A stretch of DNA of 64,000 bases from the NCBI RefSeq assembly GCF_017744445.1, contig NZ_JAGIBH010000007.1, forward strand, positions 54,358 to 118,357. The letters are read 5' to 3'. Numbering within the stretch: position 1 is the stretch's first letter; every line of letters starts with the position of its first letter. Of this stretch, positions 27,588 to 37,610 are shown piece by piece. This DNA comes from Caulobacter sp. (GTDB taxonomy: Bacteria > Pseudomonadota > Alphaproteobacteria > Caulobacterales > Caulobacteraceae). The position numbers and the translations under genes are program-made. A model generated the notes under the pieces. It saw nothing but the letters and a program-made list of their open reading frames with translations. It made no database searches and was not told the DNA's origin.

Positions 27588-28835
27588 ATGGCTCACGACG
27601 CTGACGTCATCATCGCCGGCGCCGGCATGGCCGGCTCGACCCTGGCGCTGGCCCTTGCTTCGGGCGGGCTGAAGCCGCTGCTGGTCGACCCGCAGCCGTT
27701 CGAGGCCCAGCTGGCCCCGACTTTCGACGGGCGCAGCTCGGCGATCGCCTATTCCAGCTTCCGCCAGTGGCGCACGATCGGGGCGGGCGAGGCCTTGGCC
27801 CCGCACGCCCAGCGCATCGAGCAGATCCTGGTCACCGATGGCCGCACGCCGGGCGCGGCGGCGCGTAAGCCGCCGCCCGCCTTCCTAAGATTTGATTCCA
27901 GCGAGATCTCGGGCCGCATCGAGGGTGAGCCGCTGGGCTACCTGGTCGAGAACCGCCGCATCCGCCAGGCCCTGGCTCAGGCGGTGACCGAGAAAGAGAT
28001 CCCCGTCATCGCCCCGATGGCCGCCAAGGCCCTGGCGGTCGACGCGGCCGGCGCCAAGCTGACCCTGGCCGACGGCCGGGTGCTGTCGGCGCCGCTGGCG
28101 GTCAGCGCCGAGGGCCGGGGCTCGGTCCTGCGCAAGGCCGCCGGCATCGGCGAGATCGGCTGGAGCTACGGCCAGTCGGGCGTCGTCGCCACCGTCCGGA
28201 TGCAGCGCCCGCACGAGGGCGTGGCGCACGAATATTTCCTGCCCAGCGGCCCGTTCGCCATCCTGCCGCTGACCGACAACCGCGCCAGCCTGGTCTGGAC
28301 CGAGAGCACCGCGCGCGGCGAGGCCCTGCGCAATGCCAGCCCCGAGGCCTTCCACGCCCACCTGATGCGCCGGTTCGGCGATTTCCTGGGCGAGGTGACG
28401 ATCGAGGGGCCGACCTTCGTCTATCCGCTTTCGCTGAGCCTGGCCGAGCGCATGGTCGCCCCGCGCCTGGCCTTGATCGGCGACGCCGCCCACGGCGTGC
28501 ACCCGATCGCAGGGCAGGGCCTGAACCTAGGCCTGAAGGATGCGGCGGCGCTGGCCGAGGTGCTGGTCGAAGCCCTCCGCAACGGCGAGGACATCGGCGC
28601 CGAGGCGGTGCTGGAGCGCTATGCCCGCTGGCGCCGGTTCGACACGGTCAGCAACGCCGTGGCCTTCGACGCCTTCGTGCGGATCTTCTCGAACGACAAC
28701 CCGCTGATGCGCCTGGCGCGCGGCGCGGGCCTGGCGGTGGTCAACCAGATCGCCCCGGCCCGCCGGTTCTTCATGCACGAGGCCGGCGGCGGGGTGGGCG
28801 ACCTGCCCAAGCTGCTGCGGGGCGTGGCGCTCTAG
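27588..28835 (+). CDS. UbiH/UbiF/VisC-type FAD-dependent hydroxylase
   Basis: 415 residues. N-terminal FAD-binding G-A-G-M-A-G-S motif, the family D-G-R-S-S-A-I-A-Y region, a middle D-G (L-A-D-G-R) and the second FAD motif L-I-G-D-A-A-H-G-V-H-P-I-A-G-Q-G-L-N-L-G. These monooxygenases hydroxylate the ring in ubiquinone synthesis; alphaproteobacterial members vary in which carbons they modify, so no specific symbol is given. Directly behind marC. Its stop codon overlaps the stop of the convergent membrane-protein gene in a shared CTAG. Confidence 0.9.
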   Translation: MAHDADVIIAGAGMAGSTLALALASGGLKPLLVDPQPFEAQLAPTFDGRSSAIAYSSFRQWRTIGAGEALAPHAQRIEQILVTDGRTPGAAARKPPPAFLRFDSSEISGRIEGEPLGYLVENRRIRQALAQAVTEKEIPVIAPMAAKALAVDAAGAKLTLADGRVLSAPLAVSAEGRGSVLRKAAGIGEIGWSYGQSGVVATVRMQRPHEGVAHEYFLPSGPFAILPLTDNRASLVWTESTARGEALRNASPEAFHAHLMRRFGDFLGEVTIEGPTFVYPLSLSLAERMVAPRLALIGDAAHGVHPIAGQGLNLGLKDAAALAEVLVEALRNGEDIGAEAVLERYARWRRFDTVSNAVAFDAFVRIFSNDNPLMRLARGAGLAVVNQIAPARRFFMHEAGGGVGDLPKLLRGVAL

Positions 28836-29224
28836 GCGGCCTTGCGGGCGCGCCGGATCGCCGTGGCGACAAGGGAGACGAGGCCCACGTAGAGCGCGAT
28901 ATCCGCCGCGAACATCAACACGATATCCCCCCTGGAAAGGCGCTGGTCTGGCCAGGGCCAGGTCGCGATGAGCGCGGCGTGCGCCGCGGCCATGCAGGCC
29001 ATGGTGATCCAGAACCACGGTTCGCGCCGCAGGGGCCAGAAGTTCCGAACGGCGAACCCCAGGGAGGCCGTGGAAATCCACGCCATGCCCCCGATGGCCG
29101 GCAGGCCGAACTGATCGAAGATGATCAGCAACGACGCCGTCGGGTAAATGAACAGCAGGCCCCACCATTTGGGGAAGGGCTCGAAGATCGAGTCTGTCCG
29201 CAGATCGAAGGGCCGCTGGGGCAT
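28832..29224 (-). CDS. Small hypothetical membrane protein
   Basis: 130 residues with about four hydrophobic segments (two in the first half containing LLFIYPTASLLIIFDQF and W-I-S-T-A-S-L-G-F; two in the second half) and a short basic C-terminus. No recognised family. The start at 29224 lies 11 bases after the Trm112-like stop, so it is the last gene of the cnoX operon. The ribosome site is weak. Confidence 0.7.
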   Translation of the reverse strand: MPQRPFDLRTDSIFEPFPKWWGLLFIYPTASLLIIFDQFGLPAIGGMAWISTASLGFAVRNFWPLRREPWFWITMACMAAAHAALIATWPWPDQRLSRGDIVLMFAADIALYVGLVSLVATAIRRARKAA

Positions 29225-29235
29225 CGGCCGGAGCG

Positions 29236-29433
29236 CTAGGCGTCCAGCTCGCGGGCTTCTTCCGGCAGCATGATCGGCACGCCGTCGCGGATCGGATAGG
29301 CCAGCTTGGCCGAGCGGCTGATCAGCTCGCCCTTGGCGCGGTCGTATTCGAGCGGACCCCGGGTCACGGGGCACACCAGCACTTCCAAGAGGCGCGGATC
29401 GACGTCGACGGGAGGGGGAGCAGCTTGCGTCAT
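29236..29433 (-). CDS. Trm112-like small protein
   Basis: 65 residues of the Trm112p/YcaR-like family: [14 protein letters not shown] then [12 protein letters not shown]. Only one of the zinc-binding cysteines of the eukaryotic protein remains (one C-P), as is usual in bacteria. Eukaryotic Trm112 activates methyltransferases; the bacterial role is unproven. Third gene in the leftward operon, nine bases behind the LON-domain gene. Confidence 0.88.
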   Translation of the reverse strand: MTQAAPPPVDVDPRLLEVLVCPVTRGPLEYDRAKGELISRSAKLAYPIRDGVPIMLPEEARELDA

Positions 29434-29442
29434 GGGCCCTCT

Positions 29443-30105
29443 CTACTGGATCGAATGGGGTTCGTCATCGTCCCCGGCGGCGTCAATTTCCAGCAGGGCC
29501 GTCAGGGTCGCCTTGCGCTCGAAGATGGTCTCGGCTTCCAGCAGGGCCTGCTTTTCCAGCGGCTCGAACGGCAGGGCCATGGCCAGGCTGTTGATCAGGG
29601 CGTCCGAAGGCGCGCTCTCGGCGTCGCCCCAGTCGATGGCCAGGCCCCGGTGGTCGAGATAGCGGCGCAGGGCGACCAGCAGGCGATCGATGTCGGCCGC
29701 CGTGCGCGCCCCGCCGGCGTCCTCGCGCAGGTCGGGCTCGAACGGGGCGAAGTCGGCGCGGACCTGGCGGTAGGGCGTGCGCACCGGCAACTCGTCGCCC
29801 GCCCGGAAGCGGCAGACGCCGGTCAGGGTGATCAGGTAACGCCCGTCGCTGGTCTCGGCGAAGCTGGTCACCCGGCCCGCGCACCCCACCGGCGCCAGGG
29901 TCGGGCGCTGCTCGTCGCCGCCGGGACGGGTCTGGATCATGCCGATGATCCGCTCGCCCGACATCGCGTCGTCCAGCATGTTGAGGTAGCGCGGCTCGAA
30001 GATGTTCAGCGGCAGCTGGCCGCCGGGCAGCAGCAGGACCCCGTCCAGCGGGAACACCGGGATCACCAGCGGCAAGTCTGCGAGCTTGCGATAGTTCCCC
30101 TGCAT
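29443..30105 (-). CDS. LON N-terminal substrate-binding domain protein
   Basis: 220 residues made only of the LON substrate-binding (PUA-like) domain: I-P-V-F-P-L-D-G-V-L-L-L-P-G at the start, N-I-F-E-P-R-Y, and V-G-C-A-G-R-V. There is no ATPase or protease domain, and the length is normal for this stand-alone family. It starts with GGGAG upstream, 14 bases after the cnoX stop. Its place behind a holdase gene hints at a role in handling damaged proteins; that is inference. Confidence 0.9.
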   Translation of the reverse strand: MQGNYRKLADLPLVIPVFPLDGVLLLPGGQLPLNIFEPRYLNMLDDAMSGERIIGMIQTRPGGDEQRPTLAPVGCAGRVTSFAETSDGRYLITLTGVCRFRAGDELPVRTPYRQVRADFAPFEPDLREDAGGARTAADIDRLLVALRRYLDHRGLAIDWGDAESAPSDALINSLAMALPFEPLEKQALLEAETIFERKATLTALLEIDAAGDDDEPHSIQ

Positions 30106-30119
30106 GGACGCTCCCTGAT

Positions 30120-31019
30120 TTAGCTAAAGAGGATCGACGACAGCTTGCGTCGACCTTGCTTGGCCGTTTCGGACGTGGGTCCCGCGGCCTCGAACACCGT
30201 CAGCAGCTGCTTGCGCGCCGCGTCGTCGTTCCACGTACGGTCGCGGGCGATGATGGTCAGAAGATGGTCGGCGGCCTCGTCCAGGCGTCCGGCGCCGGCC
30301 AGGGCCTTGGCCAACTCGAAGCGGGCCTCGTGGTCGTCGGCATTGGCCGCCAGACGCTGTTCGAAGGCTGCGGTCTCGGACGGGGCGCTTTCAGCGAGCG
30401 CAAGAGCGGCGCGGGCGGCGTCGAGGTCGGGATCCTTGGCGTCGGCCGGAGCCATGGCGACCACCTCGGCCGCGCCCTCCAGGTCGCCGCCCATCAGGTA
30501 GGCGCGAGCCATGCCGCCCAGGGCCTTGATGTTGGTCGGGTCGGTGTTCAGGGCTTGAGCAAAGGCCTGGGCCGCACCGCCGATGTCGCCGATCTCCAGA
30601 GATTCCTTGCCCAGGGCGATCAGGTCGTCGATGGCGCTGGGGCCGGCCGGACCGGTCAGCTTCTCGACGAAGACCTTGACCTGGCTCTCGGGCAGGGCGC
30701 CCTGGAACGCGTCCACCGGGCGGCCGTCGACAAAGGCGTAGACGGTCGGGATCGACTGCACGCGCAGCTGGCCGGCGAAGCCCGGATTGGCGTCGACGTC
30801 GATCTTCACCAGTTTCACCGCGCCCTTGGCGGCGTTGACGACCTTCTCGATCGTTGGCGTCAGGGTCCGGCACGGGCCGCACCAGGTGGCCCAGAAGTCG
30901 ACGATGACGGGCTGGGTCTTCGAGGCCTCGATGACGTCGGCCATGAAGCTGGCGTCCGTGCCGTCCTTGATGTGCTCGCTCTTCGTCGGGGTCGCGGGCT
31001 TTTCGCCGATCAGGGACAT
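30120..31019 (-). CDS. cnoX: Thioredoxin-TPR chaperedoxin, CnoX/YbbN family
   Basis: 299 residues. An N-terminal thioredoxin domain carries an intact W-C-G-P-C active site (about residues 46-50) and the cis-proline V-Q-S-I-P-T. The C-terminal half is TPR-like helical repeats (A-Q-A-F-A-Q-A-L-N-T-D-P-T-N). E. coli YbbN/CnoX lacks a redox-active C-x-x-C, whereas the Caulobacter protein is reported to keep it; this sequence agrees. CnoX is a holdase that hands clients to folding machines and protects their cysteines. First gene of a four-gene operon. Confidence 0.88.
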   Translation of the reverse strand: MSLIGEKPATPTKSEHIKDGTDASFMADVIEASKTQPVIVDFWATWCGPCRTLTPTIEKVVNAAKGAVKLVKIDVDANPGFAGQLRVQSIPTVYAFVDGRPVDAFQGALPESQVKVFVEKLTGPAGPSAIDDLIALGKESLEIGDIGGAAQAFAQALNTDPTNIKALGGMARAYLMGGDLEGAAEVVAMAPADAKDPDLDAARAALALAESAPSETAAFEQRLAANADDHEARFELAKALAGAGRLDEAADHLLTIIARDRTWNDDAARKQLLTVFEAAGPTSETAKQGRRKLSSILFS

Positions 31020-31105
31020 CGGGTCTCTCGTGTACTCAAGGTAGGGAACGCTTCAGCCGCCAAGATGGTCCCTGGCGCGCATCTTCGCAACGGCGTGTTC
31101 GCCTG

Positions 31106-31612
31106 TTAGGCGACAACCTGCATCGCCTCGAAGTCGACGATCATCGGCTCCACGCCCAGGGCGGCGAGGAACTTCCTGAAGTCGGCCTGGCTGACCGCCG
31201 TGGTGGCGTCGTTGCCCAGCGGGTGGAAGTTGACCGGATCGCTTTCCGCCAGGGCCTTGTCGAGCACGAAGCGCAGGCGCTTGTCGCCGTCATTGATCAG
31301 GCCGAACGCCGTCACCGAGCCTGGCGTCACGCCCAGCGTCTCGACCATCATCTCCTGCGGGCCGAACGACAGCCGGCCCGAGCCGATCACGTGGTGCAGC
31401 TTCTTGAGATCGATCGTCGTCTCGCCCAGGGCCGAGATCAGCCACAGCTGGCCCTTGGCGTCCTTGAGGAACAGGTTCTTGGTGTGGCCGCCGGGCAGGG
31501 CCTTCTTGATCTCCAGCCCTTCCTCGACGCGGAACACCGGCGGATGGTCCAGGGTGCTGTGCGAGATTCCGTGGGCCTCGAAAAAGGCGAACAGGTCGGC
31601 TCTGGTCTTCAT
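31106..31612 (-). CDS. YbaK/ProX-type prolyl-tRNA editing protein
   Basis: 168 residues, single INS-like editing domain: [20 protein letters not shown] with the conserved lysine, and [11 protein letters not shown] near the end. Family members clear mischarged Ala-tRNA(Pro) in trans; fits the ProXp-ala (PrdX) branch by motif. Leftward, 86 bases before cnoX, and divergent from the DUF6065 gene across a family A repeat. Confidence 0.9.
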   Translation of the reverse strand: MKTRADLFAFFEAHGISHSTLDHPPVFRVEEGLEIKKALPGGHTKNLFLKDAKGQLWLISALGETTIDLKKLHHVIGSGRLSFGPQEMMVETLGVTPGSVTAFGLINDGDKRLRFVLDKALAESDPVNFHPLGNDATTAVSQADFRKFLAALGVEPMIVDFEAMQVVA

Positions 31613-31654
31613 GCAGGCTGTTTAGGGAAAACCCGTTCGTCATCCAACCCAATC

Positions 31655-31781
31655 CCGTCTCCCCGGCGAAAGCCGGGGCCCAGATACATCCGGAGAGGCT
31701 TGGGTGATCGCGCCTTTCTCCAACGTCATCCGGCGAGCGCTCTGGGTTCGATCTGGGCCCCGGCTTTCGCCGGGGAAACGG
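31655..31781. repeat. Intergenic repeat family A, copy 1
   Basis: A 127-base unit with 31-base near-perfect inverted ends (31655-31686 and 31751-31781), each arm folding as CCCCGGC-GAAA-GCCGGGG. It lies between two divergent genes, so it is not simply a terminator here. Confidence 0.8.
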
Positions 31782-31865
31782 ATGATGGGGAAGCTGGACG
31801 TGCTCTGCCTTCGAGCGCTAGACCTGGGAGCACATAGGGCAGGAACACCTGAGCAAAGGACCGGC

Positions 31866-32612
31866 ATGGAACTGGAGTGCTACCCCACCGAGAACCGTCC
31901 GCCGGAAATCGTGCCCGGCCGGCCGCAGCGCGCCTGGATGGACCGGTTCGCCGAGCGCCATCCCTATCGCTGCCTGCCGCTGACCATGGCCAACACCACC
32001 GGCTGGGACATCATTTGCCCGGTGGGCTTCTCGATGACCTGGGACGGCGGGGCCCACCAGGAGTGCATCAAGTTCCAGCCCGACCACCCGTATCCGGGCT
32101 TCACCGACTTCGTGAAGTCGCACTTCACGCGCGGCGTGGTGACCTTCCACACCGGCTATCTCTTCCGTACGCCGCCGGGCTGGTCGCTGATGGCCATGGG
32201 CCCGCCCAACCACGTCAAGGACGGCATCCAGCCGCTGGCCGGCGTCATCGAGACCGACTGGCTGCCGTTCCCGTTCACGATGAACTGGATCTTCACCCGC
32301 CCCGGCACGGTGCGGTTCGAGAAGGGCGAGACCTTCTGCTTCATCATGCCGATCCAGGACAAGCCGATGGAGGCCTTCCAGCCGGTGATCCGCTCGATGA
32401 ACTCCAACCCCGACCTGCGCCGCCAGTACGACGTGTGGGCCGAGAAGCGGTCGGAGTTCAACGCGCTGATCTTCAAGCGCGACCCGGAAGCGACCAAGGA
32501 GGCCTGGCAGCGGTTCTACTTCAAGGGCGAGTACCCCGAAGAGATCCAGGCCGAGGCGCCCAGCCACCACGTCAACAAGCGGCGGATGAAGTCGCCGAAG
32601 GTCGGGGTGTAG
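31866..32612 (+). CDS. DUF6065 family protein
   Basis: 248 residues, cytoplasmic, rich in Pro, Phe and Trp, with runs such as C-L-P-L-T-M-A-N-T-T-G-W and F-T-M-N-W-I-F-T-R-P-G. The pattern matches the uncharacterised DUF6065 family as I remember it. There is no signal peptide, no catalytic triad and no nucleotide motif to suggest a reaction. Family members are often found near tailoring or oxygenase genes, but not here. Convergent with rhaT across a family C element. Confidence 0.75.
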   Translation: MELECYPTENRPPEIVPGRPQRAWMDRFAERHPYRCLPLTMANTTGWDIICPVGFSMTWDGGAHQECIKFQPDHPYPGFTDFVKSHFTRGVVTFHTGYLFRTPPGWSLMAMGPPNHVKDGIQPLAGVIETDWLPFPFTMNWIFTRPGTVRFEKGETFCFIMPIQDKPMEAFQPVIRSMNSNPDLRRQYDVWAEKRSEFNALIFKRDPEATKEAWQRFYFKGEYPEEIQAEAPSHHVNKRRMKSPKVGV

Positions 32613-32640
32613 GCAGGCGCGCCCTTGCGCAGAAAATCCT

Positions 32641-32745
32641 TCGTCATCCCGGCCGCAGCGAAGCGGAGAGCCGGGACCCAGGGGGAGCCGCGCTGCGTTG
32701 GCTCCTGAGTCCCGGATCGGCCTTCGGCCGTCCGGGATGACGAGA
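32641..32745. repeat. Intergenic repeat family C, full copy
   Basis: 105 bases between the convergent ends of the DUF6065 gene and rhaT. The ends are TCGTCATCCCGG and CCGGGATGACGA; a GACCCAGG / CCTGAGTC pair lies inside. Probably folds as one long bidirectional hairpin. Confidence 0.75.
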
Positions 32746-32762
32746 TTGATTGGGGCCTTTTG

Positions 32763-33830
32763 CTACCCCCCGATCATGTTCCCATAACCGATGACGATGG
32801 TGGCGCCGACCAGCAGGGCCACGCCGGCCCAGACCATGTTGCGCACGGCGGGGCGGGCGTCCTTCCACTCCTTGAAGGCAAAGCCCCACAGGGTGCCGAA
32901 GATGATGATGCTGGCCATGTGCAGGGTCCAGCTGGAGAAGCCGAACTTGCCCATCTGGCTTTCGCCCATCGTGTAGAAGAAGAACTGGAAGTACCAGGCG
33001 GTGCCGGCCAGGGCGCACAGCAGGTAGTTGGCCAGCAGCGGAGCCTTGGGCTCGCCAGCGTCGGCTTCAACCGTCTTGCCCAGCCACTGGCCCGCCGACT
33101 TGTTGCGAATGATCAGGCCGGCGCACCAGACGCCGTTGGTGATCAGGCCGCCGAACATGACGAGGCACAGGGTCGGCAGGCCGGTCCACAGCGGACCGGC
33201 GCCGGCCGCGGCGGCCAGGGCCTTCACCGGTTCGCCGGCGGCCAGGCCGAAGGCGAAGCAGGCCGACATGATCCCCGAGAAGATCGCAACGGCGATGCCC
33301 TTCTTGAAGTCGAACTCGGCGACGGCGGCGGCCTTCTGGTCGGGCGACAGGTCGGCGTCCTTCTTGGCGCCGGCCATGGCCACCACGATGATGCCGGCCA
33401 GGGTCATGAGCAGACCCAGCAGGATGATCTTGCCCGAGGTCGAGCCCAGCAGGGTCTGGGCGAAGGTGCCACGCACCAGCGGCGGGATCAGGGTGCCGAA
33501 CACGGTGCACAGGCCCAGCACGACGGCCATGCCCAGCGACAGGCCCAGATAGCGCATGGTCAGGCCGTAGGTCAGGCCGCCAAAGCCCCACAGCACGCCG
33601 AACAGCACGCACAGGCCCACCACGTCGTGGGGCACCTGGCTCATCACGCCCATCAGGTTGGGGGTCTGCAGCGAGGCGAACAGCCAGGGGGCCAGCAGCC
33701 AGGAGAAGATCCCCCCGGTCAGCCAGTAGATTTCCCACGACCAGCGCTTCACGCCGCGATACGGAACATAGAAGCTGGCCGAGGCCAGACCGCCCAGCCA
33801 GTGGAAGACGACGCCAAGCAGCGGGTTCAT
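32763..33830 (-). CDS. rhaT: L-rhamnose/proton symporter, RhaT family
   Basis: 355 residues with ten hydrophobic helices. The N-terminus (H-W-L-G-G-L-A-S-A-S-F-Y-V-P-Y) and W-G-F-G-G-L-T-Y-G-L-T-M-R-Y-L-G-L-S-L-G are typical of RhaT, which imports L-rhamnose with protons across the inner membrane. No rhamnose catabolic genes are in the window, so the substrate is by family only. The upstream region holds a nested inverted repeat (33886-33936) that could bind a regulator. Confidence 0.88.
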   Translation of the reverse strand: MNPLLGVVFHWLGGLASASFYVPYRGVKRWSWEIYWLTGGIFSWLLAPWLFASLQTPNLMGVMSQVPHDVVGLCVLFGVLWGFGGLTYGLTMRYLGLSLGMAVVLGLCTVFGTLIPPLVRGTFAQTLLGSTSGKIILLGLLMTLAGIIVVAMAGAKKDADLSPDQKAAAVAEFDFKKGIAVAIFSGIMSACFAFGLAAGEPVKALAAAAGAGPLWTGLPTLCLVMFGGLITNGVWCAGLIIRNKSAGQWLGKTVEADAGEPKAPLLANYLLCALAGTAWYFQFFFYTMGESQMGKFGFSSWTLHMASIIIFGTLWGFAFKEWKDARPAVRNMVWAGVALLVGATIVIGYGNMIGG

Positions 33831-33885
33831 GCGCGCGCCTCGCTCGACGCTATTTGGGCGCAGGTTCCGATACGCTGCATGTCTT

Positions 33886-33936
33886 CCTCCATCACGTGGA
33901 TCCCGAAATATGGGATCCTTTTCTACATGATGGAGG
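33886..33936. promoter_or_regulatory. Nested inverted repeat upstream of rhaT
   Basis: Outer arms CCTCCATCA (33886-33894) and TGATGGAGG (33928-33936) enclose inner arms GGATCCC (33898-33904) and GGGATCC (33912-33918) around GAAATAT. It lies 56-106 bases before the rhaT start and is followed on the plus strand by TTTTT. Either an operator or a terminator for an unseen rightward transcript. Confidence 0.5.
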
Positions 33937-33971
33937 TTTTTGCGGGAAAGGCAAAGCCTTGAGTGTTTGGA

Positions 33972-34122
33972 GCGGGAGAGCGCCCCCTCCGTCTCGCTGC
34001 GTATCCGCAGCGATCCACCTCCCCCGTTTCACGGGTGAGGAGAAGGCGCTCCCTCCTGCCCCGCTTGCGGGGGAGGTGGCGCGGCGCCGATAGGCGACGT
34101 GACGGAGGGGGCGCTTTCCCGC
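33972..34122. repeat. Intergenic repeat family E, copy 2
   Basis: 151 bases with 22-bp inverted ends (one mismatch; GCGCCCCCTCCGTC at 33980 pairs with 34101-34114) and internal C-rich hairpins. It reaches to within three bases of the glmM stop. Related to 16323-16440. Confidence 0.75.
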
Positions 34123-34124
34123 CC

Positions 34125-35471
34125 TTAAACCGCCTTCACCGCCCCGACGATCGACTTCACCACCTTCTTGACCAGCGCCGGGTCATCGCCCTCGGCCATG
34201 ATGCGGATCAGGGGTTCGGTGCCCGAGGCGCGCACGACGATGCGGCCCGAGCCGTTGAGCTGGCTCTCGCCGTCGGCGATGGCGTCCTTGACCGCCTTGG
34301 CCTCCAGCGGCTTGCCGCCGGCGAAGCGGACGTTTTCCAGGAGCTGCGGCACCGGTTCGAACTGACGGCCCAGCGCGCTCATTGGCTTGCCGGTCTCGAT
34401 CATCACGGCCAGCACCTGCAGGGCGGCGATCAGGCCGTCGCCCGTGGTCGAGAAGTCCGACAGGATCAGGTGGCCCGACTGCTCGCCGCCGACATTGAAG
34501 CCGCCCTCGCGCATGCGCTGCATCACGTAGCGGTCGCCCACGGCGGTGCGTTCCAGGGTCAGGCCGAGGGTGGCGAGCTGGCGCTCCAGGCCCAGGTTCG
34601 ACATGACGGTGGCGACGACGCCGCCGCCCTTCAGCGTGCCGGCCTTGTGCGAGGCGGCGGCGATAATGGCCATGATCTGGTCGCCGTCGACGACCACGCC
34701 CTTCTCGTCGCAGATCACCAGGCGGTCGGCGTCGCCGTCCAGGGCGATGCCGATGTCGGCGCGGTACTCGCGGACCATCTTGGCCATGGCCTCGGGATGG
34801 GTCGAGCCGCACTCCTCGTTGATGTTGGTGCCGTCCGGCGTGTCGCCCAGGGCGATGACCTCGGCGCCCAGCTCGTAGAGGGCGGTCGGGGCGACCTTGT
34901 AGGCGGCGCCGTTGGCGCAATCGATGACGATGCGCAGGCCCGACAGGTTCAGGTGACGCGGGAAGGTCGCCTTGACGATCTCGACATAGCGGGCCTGGGC
35001 GTCGTCGATGCGCTTGACGCGGCCGAGGTCCCGGGGGGCGGCGAGGCCCTCCTGCAGGCCCTCGTCCATCAGGGCCTCGATCTTCAGCTCTTGCTCGTCC
35101 GAGAGCTTGTAGCCGTCGGGGCCGAACAGCTTGATGCCGTTGTCGGCGAAATTGTTATGCGAGGCCGAGATCATGATCCCGAGGTCGGCGCGCATCGAGC
35201 GGGTCATCATCGCCACGGCCGGGGTCGGCAGGGGGCCAAACAGGCGTACGTCCATGCCGACGCTGGTCAGGCCGGCCACCAGGGCCGGCTCGATCATGTA
35301 GCCCGACAGGCGGGTGTCCTTGCCGATCACCACCAGGTGGCGGCGCTCGTCCTGCGAGCGGAACAGCTTGCCGGCGGCCAGGCCGACGCGCAGGGCGACC
35401 TCGGCCGTCATCGGATGCTTGTTGGCCTGGCCCCGGATGCCGTCGGTGCCGAAATAGGCGCGCTTGCTCAT
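34125..35471 (-). CDS. glmM: Phosphoglucosamine mutase
   Basis: 448 residues, full length. Catalytic phosphoserine S104 in I-S-A-S-H-N-N, the metal-binding D-G-D-A-D-R loop, the sugar-specificity G-G-E-Q-S-G-H and the C-terminal phosphate-binding [10 protein letters not shown] are all present. It converts glucosamine 6-phosphate to glucosamine 1-phosphate for UDP-GlcNAc, hence peptidoglycan and LPS. It is divergent from glmS, which makes its substrate, with 160 bases between them. Confidence 0.97.
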   Translation of the reverse strand: MSKRAYFGTDGIRGQANKHPMTAEVALRVGLAAGKLFRSQDERRHLVVIGKDTRLSGYMIEPALVAGLTSVGMDVRLFGPLPTPAVAMMTRSMRADLGIMISASHNNFADNGIKLFGPDGYKLSDEQELKIEALMDEGLQEGLAAPRDLGRVKRIDDAQARYVEIVKATFPRHLNLSGLRIVIDCANGAAYKVAPTALYELGAEVIALGDTPDGTNINEECGSTHPEAMAKMVREYRADIGIALDGDADRLVICDEKGVVVDGDQIMAIIAAASHKAGTLKGGGVVATVMSNLGLERQLATLGLTLERTAVGDRYVMQRMREGGFNVGGEQSGHLILSDFSTTGDGLIAALQVLAVMIETGKPMSALGRQFEPVPQLLENVRFAGGKPLEAKAVKDAIADGESQLNGSGRIVVRASGTEPLIRIMAEGDDPALVKKVVKSIVGAVKAV

Positions 35472-35546
35472 GGTCTTCTTATCGTCTCTTCAAGGCCAAG
35501 CTTCGGACGCGAAACGATCCGAAATGCAGATTTACGGGAGACGATG

Positions 35547-35562
35547 TTTAGCCGGTGCTAAA
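35547..35562. promoter_or_regulatory. Short inverted repeat between glmM and glmS
   Basis: TTTAGC-CGGT-GCTAAA, a perfect 6-bp inverted repeat with a 4-base centre, AT-richer than its surroundings, 70 bases before the glmS start. Its GCTAAA half could also serve as a -10 element. No regulator is identified. Confidence 0.35.
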
Positions 35563-35631
35563 GGCCGCTCTCGAAATCCTCGCGTGGATAGGGATAGTCC
35601 TGTCGACGCGTTCTACAAGGGATCATGGCCC

Positions 35632-37452
<1,821 letters not shown>

Positions 37453-37481
37453 TCTCTCTCCGTCTGGCCTGACAAAACTCC

Positions 37482-37608
37482 GATCTCCCCGGCGAAGCCG
37501 GGGCCCCAGATCGAACCCTGAGCCTCTGTGATCTTGGCATGGCGCGAAGGCGCGAGCACCCAAGACGCTCAGGATGAATCTGGGTCCCGGCTTTCGCCGG
37601 GAAATCGG
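37482..37608. repeat. Intergenic repeat family A, copy 2
   Basis: Convergent glmS/permease junction. Arms at 37485-37511 and 37577-37608 read CTCCCCGGCGAAGCCGGGG and its complement, including CAGAT/ATCTG. The copy fills nearly the whole gap and likely ends transcription from both sides. Confidence 0.8.
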
Positions 37609-37610
37609 GT

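Noticed and set aside
31745..31765. tRNA-like GGTTCGATC string in a family A repeat
   Set aside because: No acceptor, D or anticodon arms can be drawn around it; it is part of the repeat arm and recurs inverted at 37507.
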